NCBI GenBank assembly: GCA_033239125.1
Contig: BSWB01000001.1
Span: forward strand, 113,330,916 to 113,394,915
DNA: 64,000 nt
Direction: 5' to 3'
From: Fagopyrum homotropicum
Taxonomy: Eukaryota > Streptophyta > Magnoliopsida > Caryophyllales > Polygonaceae
Shown here in pieces: positions 32,790-45,300 of this stretch. Within the stretch, counting starts at the first letter, position 1, and each line of letters starts with the position of its first letter. Position numbers and translations under genes: made by a program. The notes under the pieces are model-generated. The model saw only the letters and a program-made list of their open reading frames with translations, did no database searches and had not been told where the DNA came from.

Positions 32790-34593
32790 TGTTACGCTAG
32801 AATTGTACCACTCAAAAGTCTTACAATTTATAAATCAATATATTCTCCTAAATTCTAGCGATCCCACAATGTATGAGTCGTTTTGTGGCAAGGATAGCAC
32901 TCCGAGGTCGAACACAAAGACTATAGTGAAATCAAATCAAACAAGTGATCACAGATAGTGCATATGTAGTCTAAGAAAAGAGAAAGAAATAAAGAAATGA
33001 AAATCATGATATTTTGGTTGGGTTTTTGTGGTGATCAAACAAAGATCATAAATCATGCAAGATTTATCAATCAATGAAGCAAAACAAACAAACAACACAA
33101 GAACAAGATATGTGATCAAAGAGAGAAAAGCGGATTCTAGGGATTAGGACTTCCGGTTATGGCATTGGACTCAAGCTTCTAATCAACCTTGGACAAGCTG
33201 CGGTATGTTGGCAAAGGGTGTTTCTCTAATGGGATCAACCACCGGGTAGGTCTCAACATCCACTAATCCCGCACCTAAGGCCCTATTACCGGGTAAGTCT
33301 CTAGGAACTTAAGGTTGGGAATTCTTCACAAACCGGATTACTATCTAGGGGTCAAACCTCTTCTTACCGGGTAAGTCTCGGGAAGGCAAGTCCTAAGTAA
33401 CAATCCTAGCACACTCAATCCAATAGCAACGTGTGAGGCTCACTACTACCTAGAGTTCTTCATCTTTGTTATCTAAGATCTGGAATTACTAGTTAAGTCT
33501 CTTCCCTCAGTTTGCTAGCATTAGGTCACCCTCAACTAGATAAGGCTTAATAAACACTAGGATTTAAACAATCTAACATCCTAACATACGGATTTATCAA
33601 TGTAGGCACAACAGAGCAAAACCACGGGCTGATCATACGAAACCACGGTCGTGGTTTAGGAGGAACAGGCCGTGATTATAGTCTGGGGTTAGGATTCGAG
33701 AATGCAAGTCATCCAAAGGTACATTCAAGTCTATTCTATCATAGTCCAAGCCATAAACATCATTCCATCACCCTAGAATCACAACTACTTAGCCAATAAC
33801 ATGCATTTTAAGATCCAAACTCATCATGCAAGCATGCATGGTTTCGATAGCAAGAAAGTGAAATAAGAGTGAAAAGAATCAATTAATCTTAGCTGAATAT
33901 GAGTTTAAACAAGATGTACAACCCTTCAAACACGGCTTCAAATTATTCCTTACAACGCTTCCAAAAGCTTCTCAACAAAAGTCACTAAAAATCCTTCAAA
34001 GTCTAACTCTAGATCTAACTTTTGATGATGTTCTTCTTCTCTCAAATTGAGAGTGTTTTTGTTGTTCTTCCCTTCTTCCCCACAATGGATGATGAGAGAG
34101 AGTCTTCCAAAAGCCAGCCTGCACGTTCTACCAAGTTCACACTCAACCAAGGAAAGCAAAGGTCGAGCAAAGGAATCCTGTGACAAGTGTCAAAGCTGTC
34201 CTGACAGAAACCATGGGCAAAATAATGAAACCACGGGCGTGGTTTTGGCCTCTAGGCCATGATTTTCACCCGAAAAGCCTCCTTGGACCACCAAGCCACG
34301 AGTTGGTGCAAGGCACGCACCAACAAGGTCTTTTGTGTTCTTCTTTGCTTCTAGCTTGCTCCTTGGGGAGTCCGGATGCATGCCATCACGAGGAATGATC
34401 CTCGAATGTAACGATTAACGTCAAAAAGATCTCCGAAATACCTACAAAACCGACAAAAGCTCGTGTAGACGTCTTTTCTAGAAATAAGACTCGATTATGC
34501 ATAAACGCCACAAACTAATGCCAAACCACGGATGAATAAGGGGAAAAACTATCTAAATTAATGCTTAAACTAACGTCATAAATCGTGCCATCA
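32790..34593 (-). repeat. 5' LTR of Athila-B
   Basis: 1,804 bp from TGTTACGCTAG (32790) to GTGCCATCA (34593). Phased motifs at 33241, 33288, 33366 and 33488; dyads at about 33645 (ccacggtcgtgg) and 34231 (ccacgggcgtgg). The differences from the 3' LTR are mostly transitions. Confidence 0.92.
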
Positions 34594-36921
34594 CTTCTCC
34601 TCCCTGTGTAATGCCAAGCGACACATTGACGTGCTCTCTTCAACCTTCCCCGCCCCAGCTACCTGTAGCCCCTACATACCCTAACCGACAATCTAGTCCG
34701 CCCTGCATAACAAGTCTCGACCTTTCAACAGCCTTGATGTGCTCACACACTCAACCCAGGCACAACAACTCTTCATACCTACACCATCTGCACTCAATCT
34801 CCCCTCTCTTCTCTTCTATCGTATAGCCACACTCGAAGCAATACAAAACTAGGGTGAGACAACGCCAACACCTCCAGAGTTATCAACCAGAGAGCTCCCC
34901 TGCCTCACCCACATCACCTGCACTGCTGCCCTACTCAACTAGAGAAGAAGTGCTCTGTAACTCTCAAACTCTCGATCTCCTTCTCCTTCTTTTGTTGCAA
35001 CCTTTGCTACGAACCACCGCCTTGCCGCTGCTGCACCACCAGGGAGAAACCTTAAGCGCCTTCTTCTCGCTGTCTTCACCGTCAAAGCCATCGGGACATC
35101 CCTTCCACCAAAGAGCAGCCTTGTCGCCAGGAGAAGGGCCGCCTCAATTTCCTGCCGCCAAACGCCGCTGGTGAACAGAGCCGCCTCTACTGAACCTCCG
35201 CCACCGGAGGGATCCATGGCCACTGCCGCCGCCGGGGAGCATCTCTTCCCAGCCCTGCAGGCTGCGTGTTGACCCAACAGTTACGAAACCCTTTTGGGGC
35301 TATTTATTTCGGCCCCCCGTTTTTGTATAATTACTGAATGTGCTTGGATTTGTGTTATTGCAGTTTTGAACCCAGATTTTTGGAATCTGACATTATGCCC
35401 TCTGTTGTGATATTTTCAGAAAGTAGCCCAATGTTTAAACACGGGGTATGGCCCGCATTTACAAGGTTGTATATTTTTCCCCGGAAAATGGTTTAGTGGT
35501 TTGAATCTTAGATTTTGATTACGGGGTATTCTTATAATTGAAATGCTATATTTTATGCCCTTATTGGGTTTAAATTCGATTTATGGCTCAGAGTATTATT
35601 CGCGGTTTGATGACCAAGTTCCTTGAATTTCATACTTTGGCCGGAAGGGTTTTGCGGGTTTTGACGTGGGCTTTTGAAATCGAGTTCTCCCTTAGTTATA
35701 TATATATATATATATCTTATTTCTGATCATATTTAGCGTACGAGCTAAATTTGTCTAGTTTTGGTGCTAGGTTCGGAAACGACACCATAAAGGCAAAACG
35801 AGTCGAAGTTCAACATCCGTCGATCGACTTCCGTCTTTTAACGTCATGTGAGTTACCTACTTTCTCGATCTAGTTATGTTTGGTATTAGTATCATGCTAG
35901 GTTAGATCTAGCATAACTTAGTGGATATGCCAAGTAGTGGCCTTGCACCGTATGTGGTTGTTGGATGGTTATGAGCATAGTTGTGATGTTTCGGTATGAT
36001 CTCAGGATGATCTTCGAGATTAGGACTTGGTCATAGTTATTGATAGTGTTCCTTGTTTGGCCAAGCGTTGAGCGTCTTCCTGTGGGAAACCGAGTACGGG
36101 ATTTATCGGGTTTAGCATTGAGACACGTATGTCTCCGGACTTACTTAGCTAGCTTCTTCGTATTAGTTTCGATGTGTGTTTGGTGGTGTGTGTTTTAGTA
36201 TTGTTTATGTTATAACAACTAAACCGGTAATATGACCACCGACTTTATATGTTAAGATTTGGCTCAAGTGTATGATAACCGGCATGACCGCTTGTCCAAC
36301 CCAAAATAGAGCGACTGGGAGGTGCCTTGCGTCCAGTCCAGCGGGTGTTGCTGATTCGCATCAAGTACAAACCCGTCTGGTGAAAGGGGACAAGGGCGAG
36401 TGATTCTCGTTCCACACCATAAGTGGAATAGTAAGGGATATGACTTAATAATAATAAAAAGATAATGAACCAAAATTGTGTGTTTAGATCATGTTGTGTG
36501 TATGATTCCTTATTTGTTTGTATGCAAATACCATGATTCTAATGCTTTGAATGTTAGCTAACGGTTTTATACCGATGTTGTAGTTAACTTGCAAGTTAGG
36601 GATACGGCCGAGAGACCGAAAGAATAGGCACCCGGGGTCCGTACATTTTAGGATGGGTTGGTTGTGTTTGCGTTTATGTATTGTTTATTGTATTGTGTAT
36701 GTCGCGTGTATGTCGGTTGCCTTTGGAGTTGTACCTCGGCTGGAGTCTTTCGTTGTATTATGTTGAGTTTCATATCATTTGCATTAAAAATGTATTTTAG
36801 TGTTGCCTTTATTTGTGTCTTGTCTAAAGATCCGGTGGAATTGTTGTCAGGCTAAGGGTCAGGACCCATTGTGAGGTCTCCGCCCGTAGCATTCGGAGTA
36901 CCGCGGATTCGGGGTGTTACA
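34594..36921 (+). repeat. Chromovirus F 5' LTR, right part
   Basis: Continues the LTR after Athila-B and ends GTGTTACA at 36921. The first 700 bp are more C-rich, and short Pro/Ser/Leu-rich frames there (34611-35174) are compositional. Blocks near 36240-36660 (gatatgacttaataataata, accggcatgaccg...) resemble the LTR of chromovirus H. With the left part, the LTR is about 2.78 kb. Confidence 0.82.
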
Positions 36922-36924
36922 AAG

Positions 36925-36937
36925 TGGTATCAGAGCA
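36925..36937 (+). promoter_or_regulatory. PBS of chromovirus F (tRNA-iMet)
   Basis: TGGTATCAGAGCA three bases after the LTR end; the same spacing occurs in chromovirus H. Confidence 0.9.
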
Positions 36938-37745
36938 CTAGGTTGACAACAATGGCACTCGCAATCTTCTAAAAGCCGAATGAGGAATAAACAGAACCCA
37001 CACGTGTTCAGACTTTTTGTTTTCAAAATCATATTCACGAGTTGGGTTTAGGTATAATGAACGGACCACCACTCCTTTCGCGGATCTCGGCAGCTTAGTT
37101 TATTGGATTTTTATATAATTAAAGTATATATCATATGTAGATATGTGTATATGGATTGTAGTATGTATGATGGACTTGTTATGTATAGTAGTGACATGAT
37201 CTCATATTGATATACGCTTATACATTTGGTATGATAGTATCTTATTAGCTTTTGAGCCTTGCATTGTTGTAATGTATTTTCTGGCTTTGGCATGTTGGTA
37301 GTGATGTGGACATAGGAATTATATAGTCATATATGTATATGTATACTATATATATATAGTAGCATATGGAGATATGGGACCTAATCGAAAGGATGATAGT
37401 AAGATATCATCATCTTTAGGATGACATTGTTGGCTTGGGATATCATTCATACGTGGAGGAGTACGATCAAGTATCGAGTTAAGCATTTTGTGCTAATGAA
37501 CACCATGGCGGTTATCGGATTCCTTTAAAAGGATGTCAAAGAGAAGGATTAGAGATGACATAAACGACGAACGAACAAGTGGAAGGAAAACCCGAAACAA
37601 CTTAAGAAGAAATCGAGATGGAAGAAATGCAAGTAAAGGGAGCAACATTAAGGTATAGAAGTGGTTCAAAAGAAACCATGATTGAACGACCATGCGACCA
37701 ATAGATATAACGAGTTTAAGTTCTTCAAGAAGACACATGGACAAC
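36938..37745 (+). other. Chromovirus F internal leader, first part
   Basis: No coding sequence recognised. It is AT-rich with short TA runs near 37325-37365 and colinear with 58863-59710 of chromovirus H (for example gaacaagtggaaggaa...). Ends with the TSD acaac (37741-37745) of Athila-C. Confidence 0.7.
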
Positions 37746-39132
37746 TGTTAGCATGAAATATTGCGATATTCTAGGCACTTTTTCTAGTTATTTTTCATCC
37801 ATTATAGTGTTCATTGATAAGGCATTGAAGCATTTGTTTGCTAGTTTGTCTATATTTTCGATATGGAGGTCTACATTAGCTTTGTGTTGATTATAGGTGA
37901 ATAAGAGCTAAAACTGAACCGTTTGAGAGAGATATGAGAAGATTTGAGCACATCCAAGGATTAAGGACACATCAAAGAAGTCAAAGGAGATGTTAGGATG
38001 AGGAATGGCACGACACAAAGGAAACCACAAGCAATTTACACTTTCATGCTCTAAAATACGGTCGTAGAGAAGTCCACGCCCAAAACCACGGCCGTGGATC
38101 TTGGCATCATGAACGTGGAGTATTCCAGAGAGTTACACGGTATAAAGTACGGCCGTGGAAATCATATGGAACCGTAATCCACTTCCACGCTCTAAACCAC
38201 GGTCGTGGAACTCCATGAGACCGTGATTTAGGCGATCTTTTGTCGAATTAATTATTGCCACATCATTTATGCACATGGGCCGGACGGTTATTTTATCCTT
38301 TCTTATAAAAAGGCCGGAGGGGAGAGAATTTGGTACACGTGCTGAGGGTTGCATTAGACGTCCGGAGATTTGCGCTTGCAAACGGGTCTAAGGTGAAGGG
38401 TTGATAGTTGTGGCTTAGATGATGATAGATCGATCGTAAACAGATTGGACCCTGAGAGTTAGAGAGATTTCGCCGACGAACCAAAATCACGGTTTGTTCT
38501 TGAGATTCCACAGCCGTGGAACTCAAGATCTGCCCGTAATTTACACCAGTTTACGAACTTTGCTTTTACTTTGATCCAAGGTTAAAGATTAGCTTTAACC
38601 TAGTCTAGGTTTGCCCTTTTCTAGATAGTAGTGAAGCCTCAACAACCTCTACTTCGATTTCAAGTGTCACAACCTTAATCAGTTTAGTTAGTCTTGATCC
38701 TTGAGTTACAAGTTTGGGTATTTGAGATTAATTCTTGTCTTTAGATCCTTTCTATATTGAAGCCTCAACAACCTTTATAGAGAGTGTCTTTAGATAAGTC
38801 ATATAAGGTTTTGGAATTTCACCGTACATTGCTTTACCTTAGCATACCTTTGCAACTCTTAACTCTGTCCTTAGTTCTTTATTAGTATATCTTGAATCGA
38901 TTGCCACAATTAGATACCTGGATCTTTAGGGTTGTTGTTTTCCCAATATTTGCAAAGCTTATTACATTTACTTGCTTGACGATTGCGAACTGAATTTATT
39001 CCCCCAAATCCCTGAGTTCGATACTCTGAAAATTCATGCTTTACTACGCCGATCCGTACACTGCGGGTTTGCTTGCTTGATTCTAGTTTTATAAATTTAA
39101 GACTTGATTGCACGCACGTTTCGAGGCGAACA
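37746..39132 (+). repeat. 5' LTR of Athila-C, with an internal deletion
   Basis: 1,387 bp. Matches the 3' LTR closely except that about 281 bp (54709-54989 of the 3' copy) are absent after caaacggg at about 38388. TATA box at 38304. Dyads at about 38089 (ccacggccgtgg) and 38198 (ccacggtcgtgg), and a diverged one near 38507. U5 signature at about 39005-39110. Confidence 0.92.
38304..38310 (+). promoter_or_regulatory. TATA box, Athila-C 5' LTR
   Basis: TATAAAA followed by aggccgg, at the place of the Athila-A box; the 3' LTR copy is at 54626-54632. Confidence 0.7.
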
Positions 39133-39138
39133 AGTTTT

Positions 39139-39149
39139 TGGCGCCGTTG
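39139..39149 (+). promoter_or_regulatory. Truncated tRNA-Asp PBS of Athila-C
   Basis: TGGCGCCGTTG, the first 11 of 18 bases of the Athila PBS, then a direct change to reverse-strand integrase sequence (attagataagg). The rest of the PBS and leader are lost. Confidence 0.85.
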
Positions 39150-39166
39150 ATTAGATAAGGTCCGGT

Positions 39167-39719
39167 GAGTACTTCTTGAGTCGTTGACTGTTCACCTTGA
39201 AGCTTATGCCCTTTTCACCCCATACTTCAACTGCACCATGGGAAAAACACGTTTGATTAGATAAGGTCCGGTCTAACAAGATTTAAGCTTACCTGGAAAC
39301 AGACAAAGTCTTGAATTGAAGAGGAGAACTTGATCTCCTTCTTTGAGGTCTTTTGGAATGATATGTTTATCATGCCAACGCTTCGCTCTTTCTTTATAGA
39401 TCTTGGCGTTTTTGTAGGCGTTTAAGCGAAGTTCTTCAAGCTCGTTAAGGTCCAAGAGGCGCTTCTCGCCTACCTCCTTCATGCTGAAGTTCAACCACTT
39501 TATTGCCCAATACGCCTTATGTTCCAACTCTACCGGCAAGTGACAAGACTTCCCATACACAAGGTTGTATGGTGTTGTACCGATGGGAGTCTTATATGCA
39601 GTCCGGTACGCCCACAATGCATCATCTAGCTTCAAAGACCAATCCTTCCATGTCCGTGAAACTGTCTTCTCTAAGATTCCTTTAATCTCCCGGTTTGAAA
39701 TCTCCACTTTTCCACTTGT
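39167..39719 (-). pseudogene. int: Athila-C integrase, C-terminal part (inverted)
   Basis: Reverse strand relative to its own LTRs. From 39719: SGKVEISNREIKG (with the catalytic Glu), DALWAYRTAYKTPIGTTPY, CHLPVELEHKAYW, YKERAKRWHDKHIIPK and LFPGKLKSC, then a stop at 39273 where Athila-A reads on with RWTGPYLI. The remaining 39272-39167 is the end of the gene and its 3' flank, in a broken frame. The upstream half of the gene is at 48858-50820; chromovirus G separates them with a ttgtg duplication. Confidence 0.9.
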
Positions 39720-39724
39720 TTGTG

Positions 39725-42342
39725 TGTAACACCCCAAATTCTGAGAACTCGGGGAGCTACTGGTTAGGACCTCACAATGTGTCCCGACCTTAGTTTGACA
39801 ACAATTTAATTTGGATCTTACAACAAGGCACAAAAGTATTTAAAACATTTGAAAACTTTAAACAATATATACATGAAGAATATGTATCAGCCTTACAAAG
39901 CAAAGGTACTAAAATGACACATAAGAAGAACAGAAGACATCCCGTCCCCAACTAAATATGTACGTGGACCCGGCTGACCATTCCCTCCGGATCTCTCTAC
40001 AACTGTCTTAACCTGCAAGACATCTACAAGCGGTATAAAACCGTTAGCTAACATTCTATGCATAAGTATAAAGGCAAAAGCACAAACACACAACATACAC
40101 AATCAACATGCAACACTCAATCCTTTTATTATCTTTAATTAGGTGATAGGTTATTACTAATGATACTTATTTTGTGACACGAGGGATTCCCAAACCTCGC
40201 CCCTGTCCCCGTTTACCAACGCGGAATGGTACTAATGCATTTGACCGTCTACCGGACTGGGCTGGTCGCAGGGAACCTCCTAGACTCTCGCAAGAGCTAG
40301 GCAGATGATGTCACGACCCGTTATCATACACTTGGGTCAATTACGTAAATAATAAAGTCGGCCTAATCCGGTTTCGTTGTTTATCATAACTAGCAAACAC
40401 CACTCATACACATTACACTCATACAAGAAAGCCAGCTAAGTAAGTCCGTGGACTTACCTGAATCAGATCTCGACTCTATTAATCACAACTCAATCTGTAA
40501 CTGTATAACTCGGTTGCCTGTCAAATGAGGCAAGTGGATCAACACATATCCAATATACTTAGAAGTCTAAGACTTCTAAGATATAAGATCCTATGAGAAG
40601 AGAAATATACTAAAATACACGTCTAAGGTAAAATGACCATTTTACCCTTGGTCCCGAATCTTCTAAAAATCTCGTAATATGTACTTAAATTCTTACTTGA
40701 GACTAACTATCATATTCTAACTCTTAAAGTTGAGTTTAGGTCAAGCCTAGAACATTACGTGTTTTTCTTTAACCTTCTAAAAAGGTCACTAGGGTCCAAC
40801 TTTGGCTTCAAACAAGATCCTTCAACTAATTCCCAAAATTCCGAGGAACAACTAAACGTATCAAACCATATCTACTCCTAGTTAGGATGACTAAAAGTCC
40901 AAAATACGTATAACTAAGACATGTCGATATATATATTTAATCATAACAACCTACACAGTTAAAAATAAAGAGAAGGAACGCTTAGTCTAACTACTCACCA
41001 CCAAACTCTAGGTTTGAAGAAAAGTCTACTAAGATAATTTCTTCACATAAGTTATTATTGAAATTTTGAGAACTTATCCATGTTCTTATCTCTACTATCA
41101 AATCGTCCTCATAGTTAGCCAACAAGCATTCATCTATTACCGTCATACTATTTGTTTTTAATACATGCACCTTACATACTAACTCACAACTTACATATCT
41201 TTCACAAGCACTCTAAACCTATACATCTCACAACTTTCAAATAGAACTAATTTCCCCTAACAATTCTTCCTCCATCAAAGGTTCTAAAAATTTCCACTTT
41301 CCAAATCAACTTATCGTACATCACAATCTAAGGAGTCAAACAAAATAAGACAATAAAAAAAATATAGTTACAAACCAGATTCAATTTATAAAAAAAATCC
41401 CCAATTTTGCAATTTTAGGGTTACTACGGTCCAACTCACCCAAATCAGATTCAATCGAAACGAGGTAGGTTTGTTGGTTGTGATACAAGGGCGGCGGCGG
41501 ACTGGTGCACGTGCTGGCGGAACACCGGCGGCGGCGGCGGTGGAGCAACAACAGTGGAACAACCACGTTTTGCGAAGGGGTCTCGCGACGATGTCCCGGC
41601 GGCGACTCCTGCGCAGCACAACGGCAACACAACGGAAGGACGGAGGCGAACCATAACAATCGGGTCCCTGGTGGTTGTTGCCGGAGATGTCGGGCGGCGT
41701 TGAGTCGTCCAGGCGACTTCCAGCGCAGAGGGGACAACATTGCGGTGAGGGAGTTCGAAGGGAGGGAGAGAAGGTGAGGGTAGAGAGGAGCAGAGGTGTA
41801 GACCCGCAGTAGGTGGTGGCCGGCCAGGTGGGCGGCGTTGGCTCCGGTATGTGACGGTTGAGGGTTCAAGGAGGAAGAAGAGTTGAAGGCAGAAGGTGGC
41901 AGCTCACAGGAACTGCGTGAGAGAAGGAAAGAGATGGCGGCCAGATAGATGAGATAGGTCAAAAAAAATTAAAAAAGTAAAAATAAAATAAAGGAGAATT
42001 CCAGCTGCTCTCATCCAATGGGCCAGCGGGCCTATCTTGATGGCCCAGCTGGTTGTCTTGATGGGCCTGACTGCCCATCTTCACAATTAAAAAGAAGTGT
42101 TTAAATAAAATGAAATAAAACCACGGAAAAGTCTAAACCGGTCGAATTTCCGGGAATAAAATTTTTTGTTATTACATCAGTTCCCCCTTAAAATAAGTTT
42201 CGTCCCGAAACTTAGGACAATGTACTTAATTAAATGACTTCCATAAATTAAACTTGTATATCCTAGTCTCAATAAATTTAAAATTTTGTTTTCTAAACTC
42301 CTGTAACCCTATCAAAACGTAACGAAAAATTCGGTCGTTACA
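39725..42342 (-). repeat. 3' LTR of chromovirus G
   Basis: 2,618 bp, plus-strand ends TGTAACACCCC and GGTCGTTACA. It includes the covarying hairpin at 40558-40580 and a GC-rich island at about 41480-41900 with (GGC)n runs. ORFs in that island on both strands are compositional. Confidence 0.93.
40558..40580. repeat. LTR hairpin, chromovirus G 3' LTR
   Basis: CTTAGAAGTC, loop taa, GACTTCTAAG. Second copy at 47069-47091 in the 5' LTR; variant with a compensated base pair at 17174-17196. Confidence 0.78.
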
Positions 42343-42357
42343 TCATATCCCCCTCAA
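42343..42357 (-). promoter_or_regulatory. PPT of chromovirus G
   Basis: The minus strand reads TTGAGGGGGATATGA before TGTAACGACC. It is preceded by CGGGACGAAACTT, the block that also stands before the PPT of chromovirus H. Confidence 0.85.
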
Positions 42358-45300
42358 AATAAGTTTCGTCCCGAAACTTAGGATAAGACAATCCTGATCG
42401 GCCTTTAAGGTACCAAATGGGTGTGTTTGATCGCTATACAAAAGTCTCGTCGTTTCCGCATCTAAGTATCCCGCACCTCACGGTTACCAAACAAACACAT
42501 CCTAACTAAACACTCAATCATGAAATAAACATGCAGTCAAACAATATCACACATACAAGGTCAAACCCTAACTCTTCACTCTCAGGGTTACAACTATCGC
42601 TACATAGGTCTTTGAAAGGTTACGTCTCTTACTATCCCCCATATCTTAGGTAACCTTATCAACTTTTCATAAACCACTGAATCTTAAATCTTTTCGGGTA
42701 TTTAGATCACAAACGTCTGTTACCACGTTCTAGAGTGATTACCGGATATCTCACCGGTATCATCCAGATCAACTGTCTAATGACCTAACTCGTGTCTGGT
42801 AGGTATCTCTCCTACTGAAATGCTCAACTCAGTTCCCAAACTTAGTCTCCGTGGAAAACTGAAGTTGCATTCTCCAATAGGGTGAGGAATATTAGTCCAT
42901 CAGTCACTTTTAAACCGCTTTAAAACTTCTAATGGTTGCCTTACCCAACTCACTTCTAGATCCTTTGTTGACACTACTGAAAATGATCTAATCAGCTTTC
43001 TTCCCTTCGTCATGACCACTTGCTTCCGGCCTTCTGAAAAAGTTCTGACTACAAAATCAGGTCCAAGGTGTTGGACATCCACCAACACTTACCAAGTGCT
43101 CAATGCTCTTCGTATCACGACCCACTTGGTCTTGTCTTTTAATATTACTCAATCATCTTATTCCTCATATAAGGAATCGTCACCTTTACCCTTTTCCGGT
43201 CTAATACTCGAGACAACTAAAATCAAATCTAGTGGTCATCCCCTTTATCGTTAACTCTAACCCAGGCTTCCCACGCATTACCCAAGATCTTAAGTGACAT
43301 AGAATATGTCCGTAATGACGGTATTAGACACAAAGTGATCTTATATCCAGTTATTTAATCATAAATACTCGATACATACTAACACACCGTCAACATTGAA
43401 CTCTTGTACCCTCCACTTTTATCGGACTCAAAACGCAACAAGACTCTGTTCTGACATAATGTTACACATAAAATCTACTCCGAGATTATGCTTCTTTAAG
43501 CACGCTTACTAGGTTGCAAGTATGTTCTTGTCGCTTCTCATTCTTATGTATCTTCGACTCAGGATGGTAGTTACTCCCTTTGAGCTTTCTAGTGCAGACC
43601 ATGCACAATATTTTGATTACATCATTAATTCTTTCCTAATCCATCCTGAAAACTCACTCTAGAGTATTCTATTAGTACAGAATTCCACACTACTTGTCTG
43701 GTAACATGTAACAAAGCCATCACTCTTCACTCTGATCCATAATAGGGTAGCAGTCTCCTTCTATTACCTCTACATGCACATAAGTTTCCATACAATATTT
43801 TCAGTAACTCCACATAGGCTATCTCACGTTCCTTCCAACTAGAATACATTTCACCAACTATCACAATCTTAAACTCGACACGACATCCATCGGCACCCTT
43901 GAGCTTCTTGTTTGTGGGTTAGGACCCACCACACTTCCACTGCGCTACTCTGATTCTCCTGTTGTCACTTATTAATCTTAAGGACCTTTTCTGTAAGTAC
44001 AAAATGATTGACCTCAAAACTCTTTATCCCAATTACACCATGAGTCGTATACGGATGAAGTACCAAGTACCTTCTTTACTTGCCTTAAGAAAATAAAACA
44101 ACGATTGAAAAACAACTTCTTCCGCTTACTTTCTTAATTCTTCTACCACGGATCCAAACTCTCTGAATTGACCGGAGTTTGATCTTAACTAGTCAAGAGG
44201 TAACTCTTAAAACGTTTCTCTTTATACCTTTAATTCATCCAAGAAGGTTGTAGTTGCCTACTTGAGGGAATCCTCTAAGGCGTCGGTAAAGCTACTCCAT
44301 AGATCCACAGTCACAAATATCTCTTCTTAACGGCACATAACTCGTCAATATCCAACAATACTTGCACGTTCTTGGTTGACATCGGTCAGTCTATAATTGA
44401 CTTATCTCAATCTCATATCTCTACTGGTATTAAACTTTTGGTGCACATCACCTACTAGATTAATACTTTTATCCTTCTTTAGTTCGTCTTATCTTTCACT
44501 CTTCTTCTTCCTTTGGGACAACTTTCTTTCTCAAATCTCACTGTGCCATTCGACTGACGTTAAATTTTGCTCCTAATACTCCACGATAGATGGTAAGCAT
44601 CTTGTAGTTCCGATGACTTTTAATTACCTCCCAATTGCAGTCCCTTTACAGGGACCGTCTATGTTGATAACCTATGTTCTGTTATAAATGGGGTTACCTT
44701 GGACTCTTTAGTCCACCACACAATTCTCACAAGCACAGGTTCCCTAATCGGCGTTGTTTGTAATATTTCCTTCCAAATCTCTATTGACTATGTTACCGGG
44801 CTTCGATCCTTTCGATACTGGCGTTGTGATTCTTCTTAGAATTCTTATCTTGAAAGATGACAAAACGTCTCCCGGCTTGTGAAGTCTATCTTTCGCTCTT
44901 ACATTAAGTTGTAAGTCTCCAGTCCATGTTAATTGTGATCTGTCAAAATTTCCTTAGCTAGTAGGTAAACAGTTGCTCACAATAATCCTTTTATACTTCT
45001 TTAGTTCGTTATACCTTCCACCCTTCGGCTTCTTATAGCTAACTCCATTTCTCTAGTCCGATTGTGTCATTCATCTGGCATAAATAGTCGTTTCAAGTTT
45101 CCATGATAGCTTGCAACCGTCTTTGAAATTATTATGGCCGAAATGATCATCCACTTCCAGACCTTTTGCATGGACAATCTGTGTTGGTGGCTTAGGTCCC
45201 GTGATAATTCGGGTTACCCTGGACTCTCGAGTCTAGCAAGGTCGTTCTCCCATACAGATTTCTTCACTAGTGTTGGTGGTAATATCGCCTTCATGAAACT

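Larger units (their letters stand above)
23427..34593 (-). mobile_element. Athila-B: complete Athila-type retrotransposon without ORF3
   Basis: 11,167 bp, minus orientation. Sense order: 5' LTR 34593-32790, PBS 32783-32766, gag, pro, RT-RH, IN, a 1.7-kb 3' non-coding region, PPT 25249-25234, 3' LTR 25233-23427. Both LTRs run from TGATGACATG or TGATGGCACG to CTAGCGTAACA in the sense direction. Flanks cttat (23422-23426) and cttct (34594-34598) are a TSD with one mismatch. Chromovirus F LTR sequence stands on both sides. All genes carry stops or frameshifts. The env-position ORF of Athila-A and Athila-C is absent. Confidence 0.93.

Noticed and set aside
34611..35174. Pro/Ser/Leu-rich frames that might look like a host exon
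   Set aside because: They lie inside the LTR of chromovirus F, where other Tekay-like LTRs also have a C-rich stretch. No domain, no splice structure.
41505..41777. Overlapping Arg/Ala/Pro-rich ORFs on both strands at 41381-41962 and 47892-48473
   Set aside because: They occur at the same place in both LTRs of chromovirus G, on both strands, with (GGC)n runs. This is open reading by GC-rich composition, not a gene.
42900..43088. Minus-strand frame of 62 codons with a faint likeness to an integrase C-terminal region
   Set aside because: No aligned motif that I can name; too weak to call.
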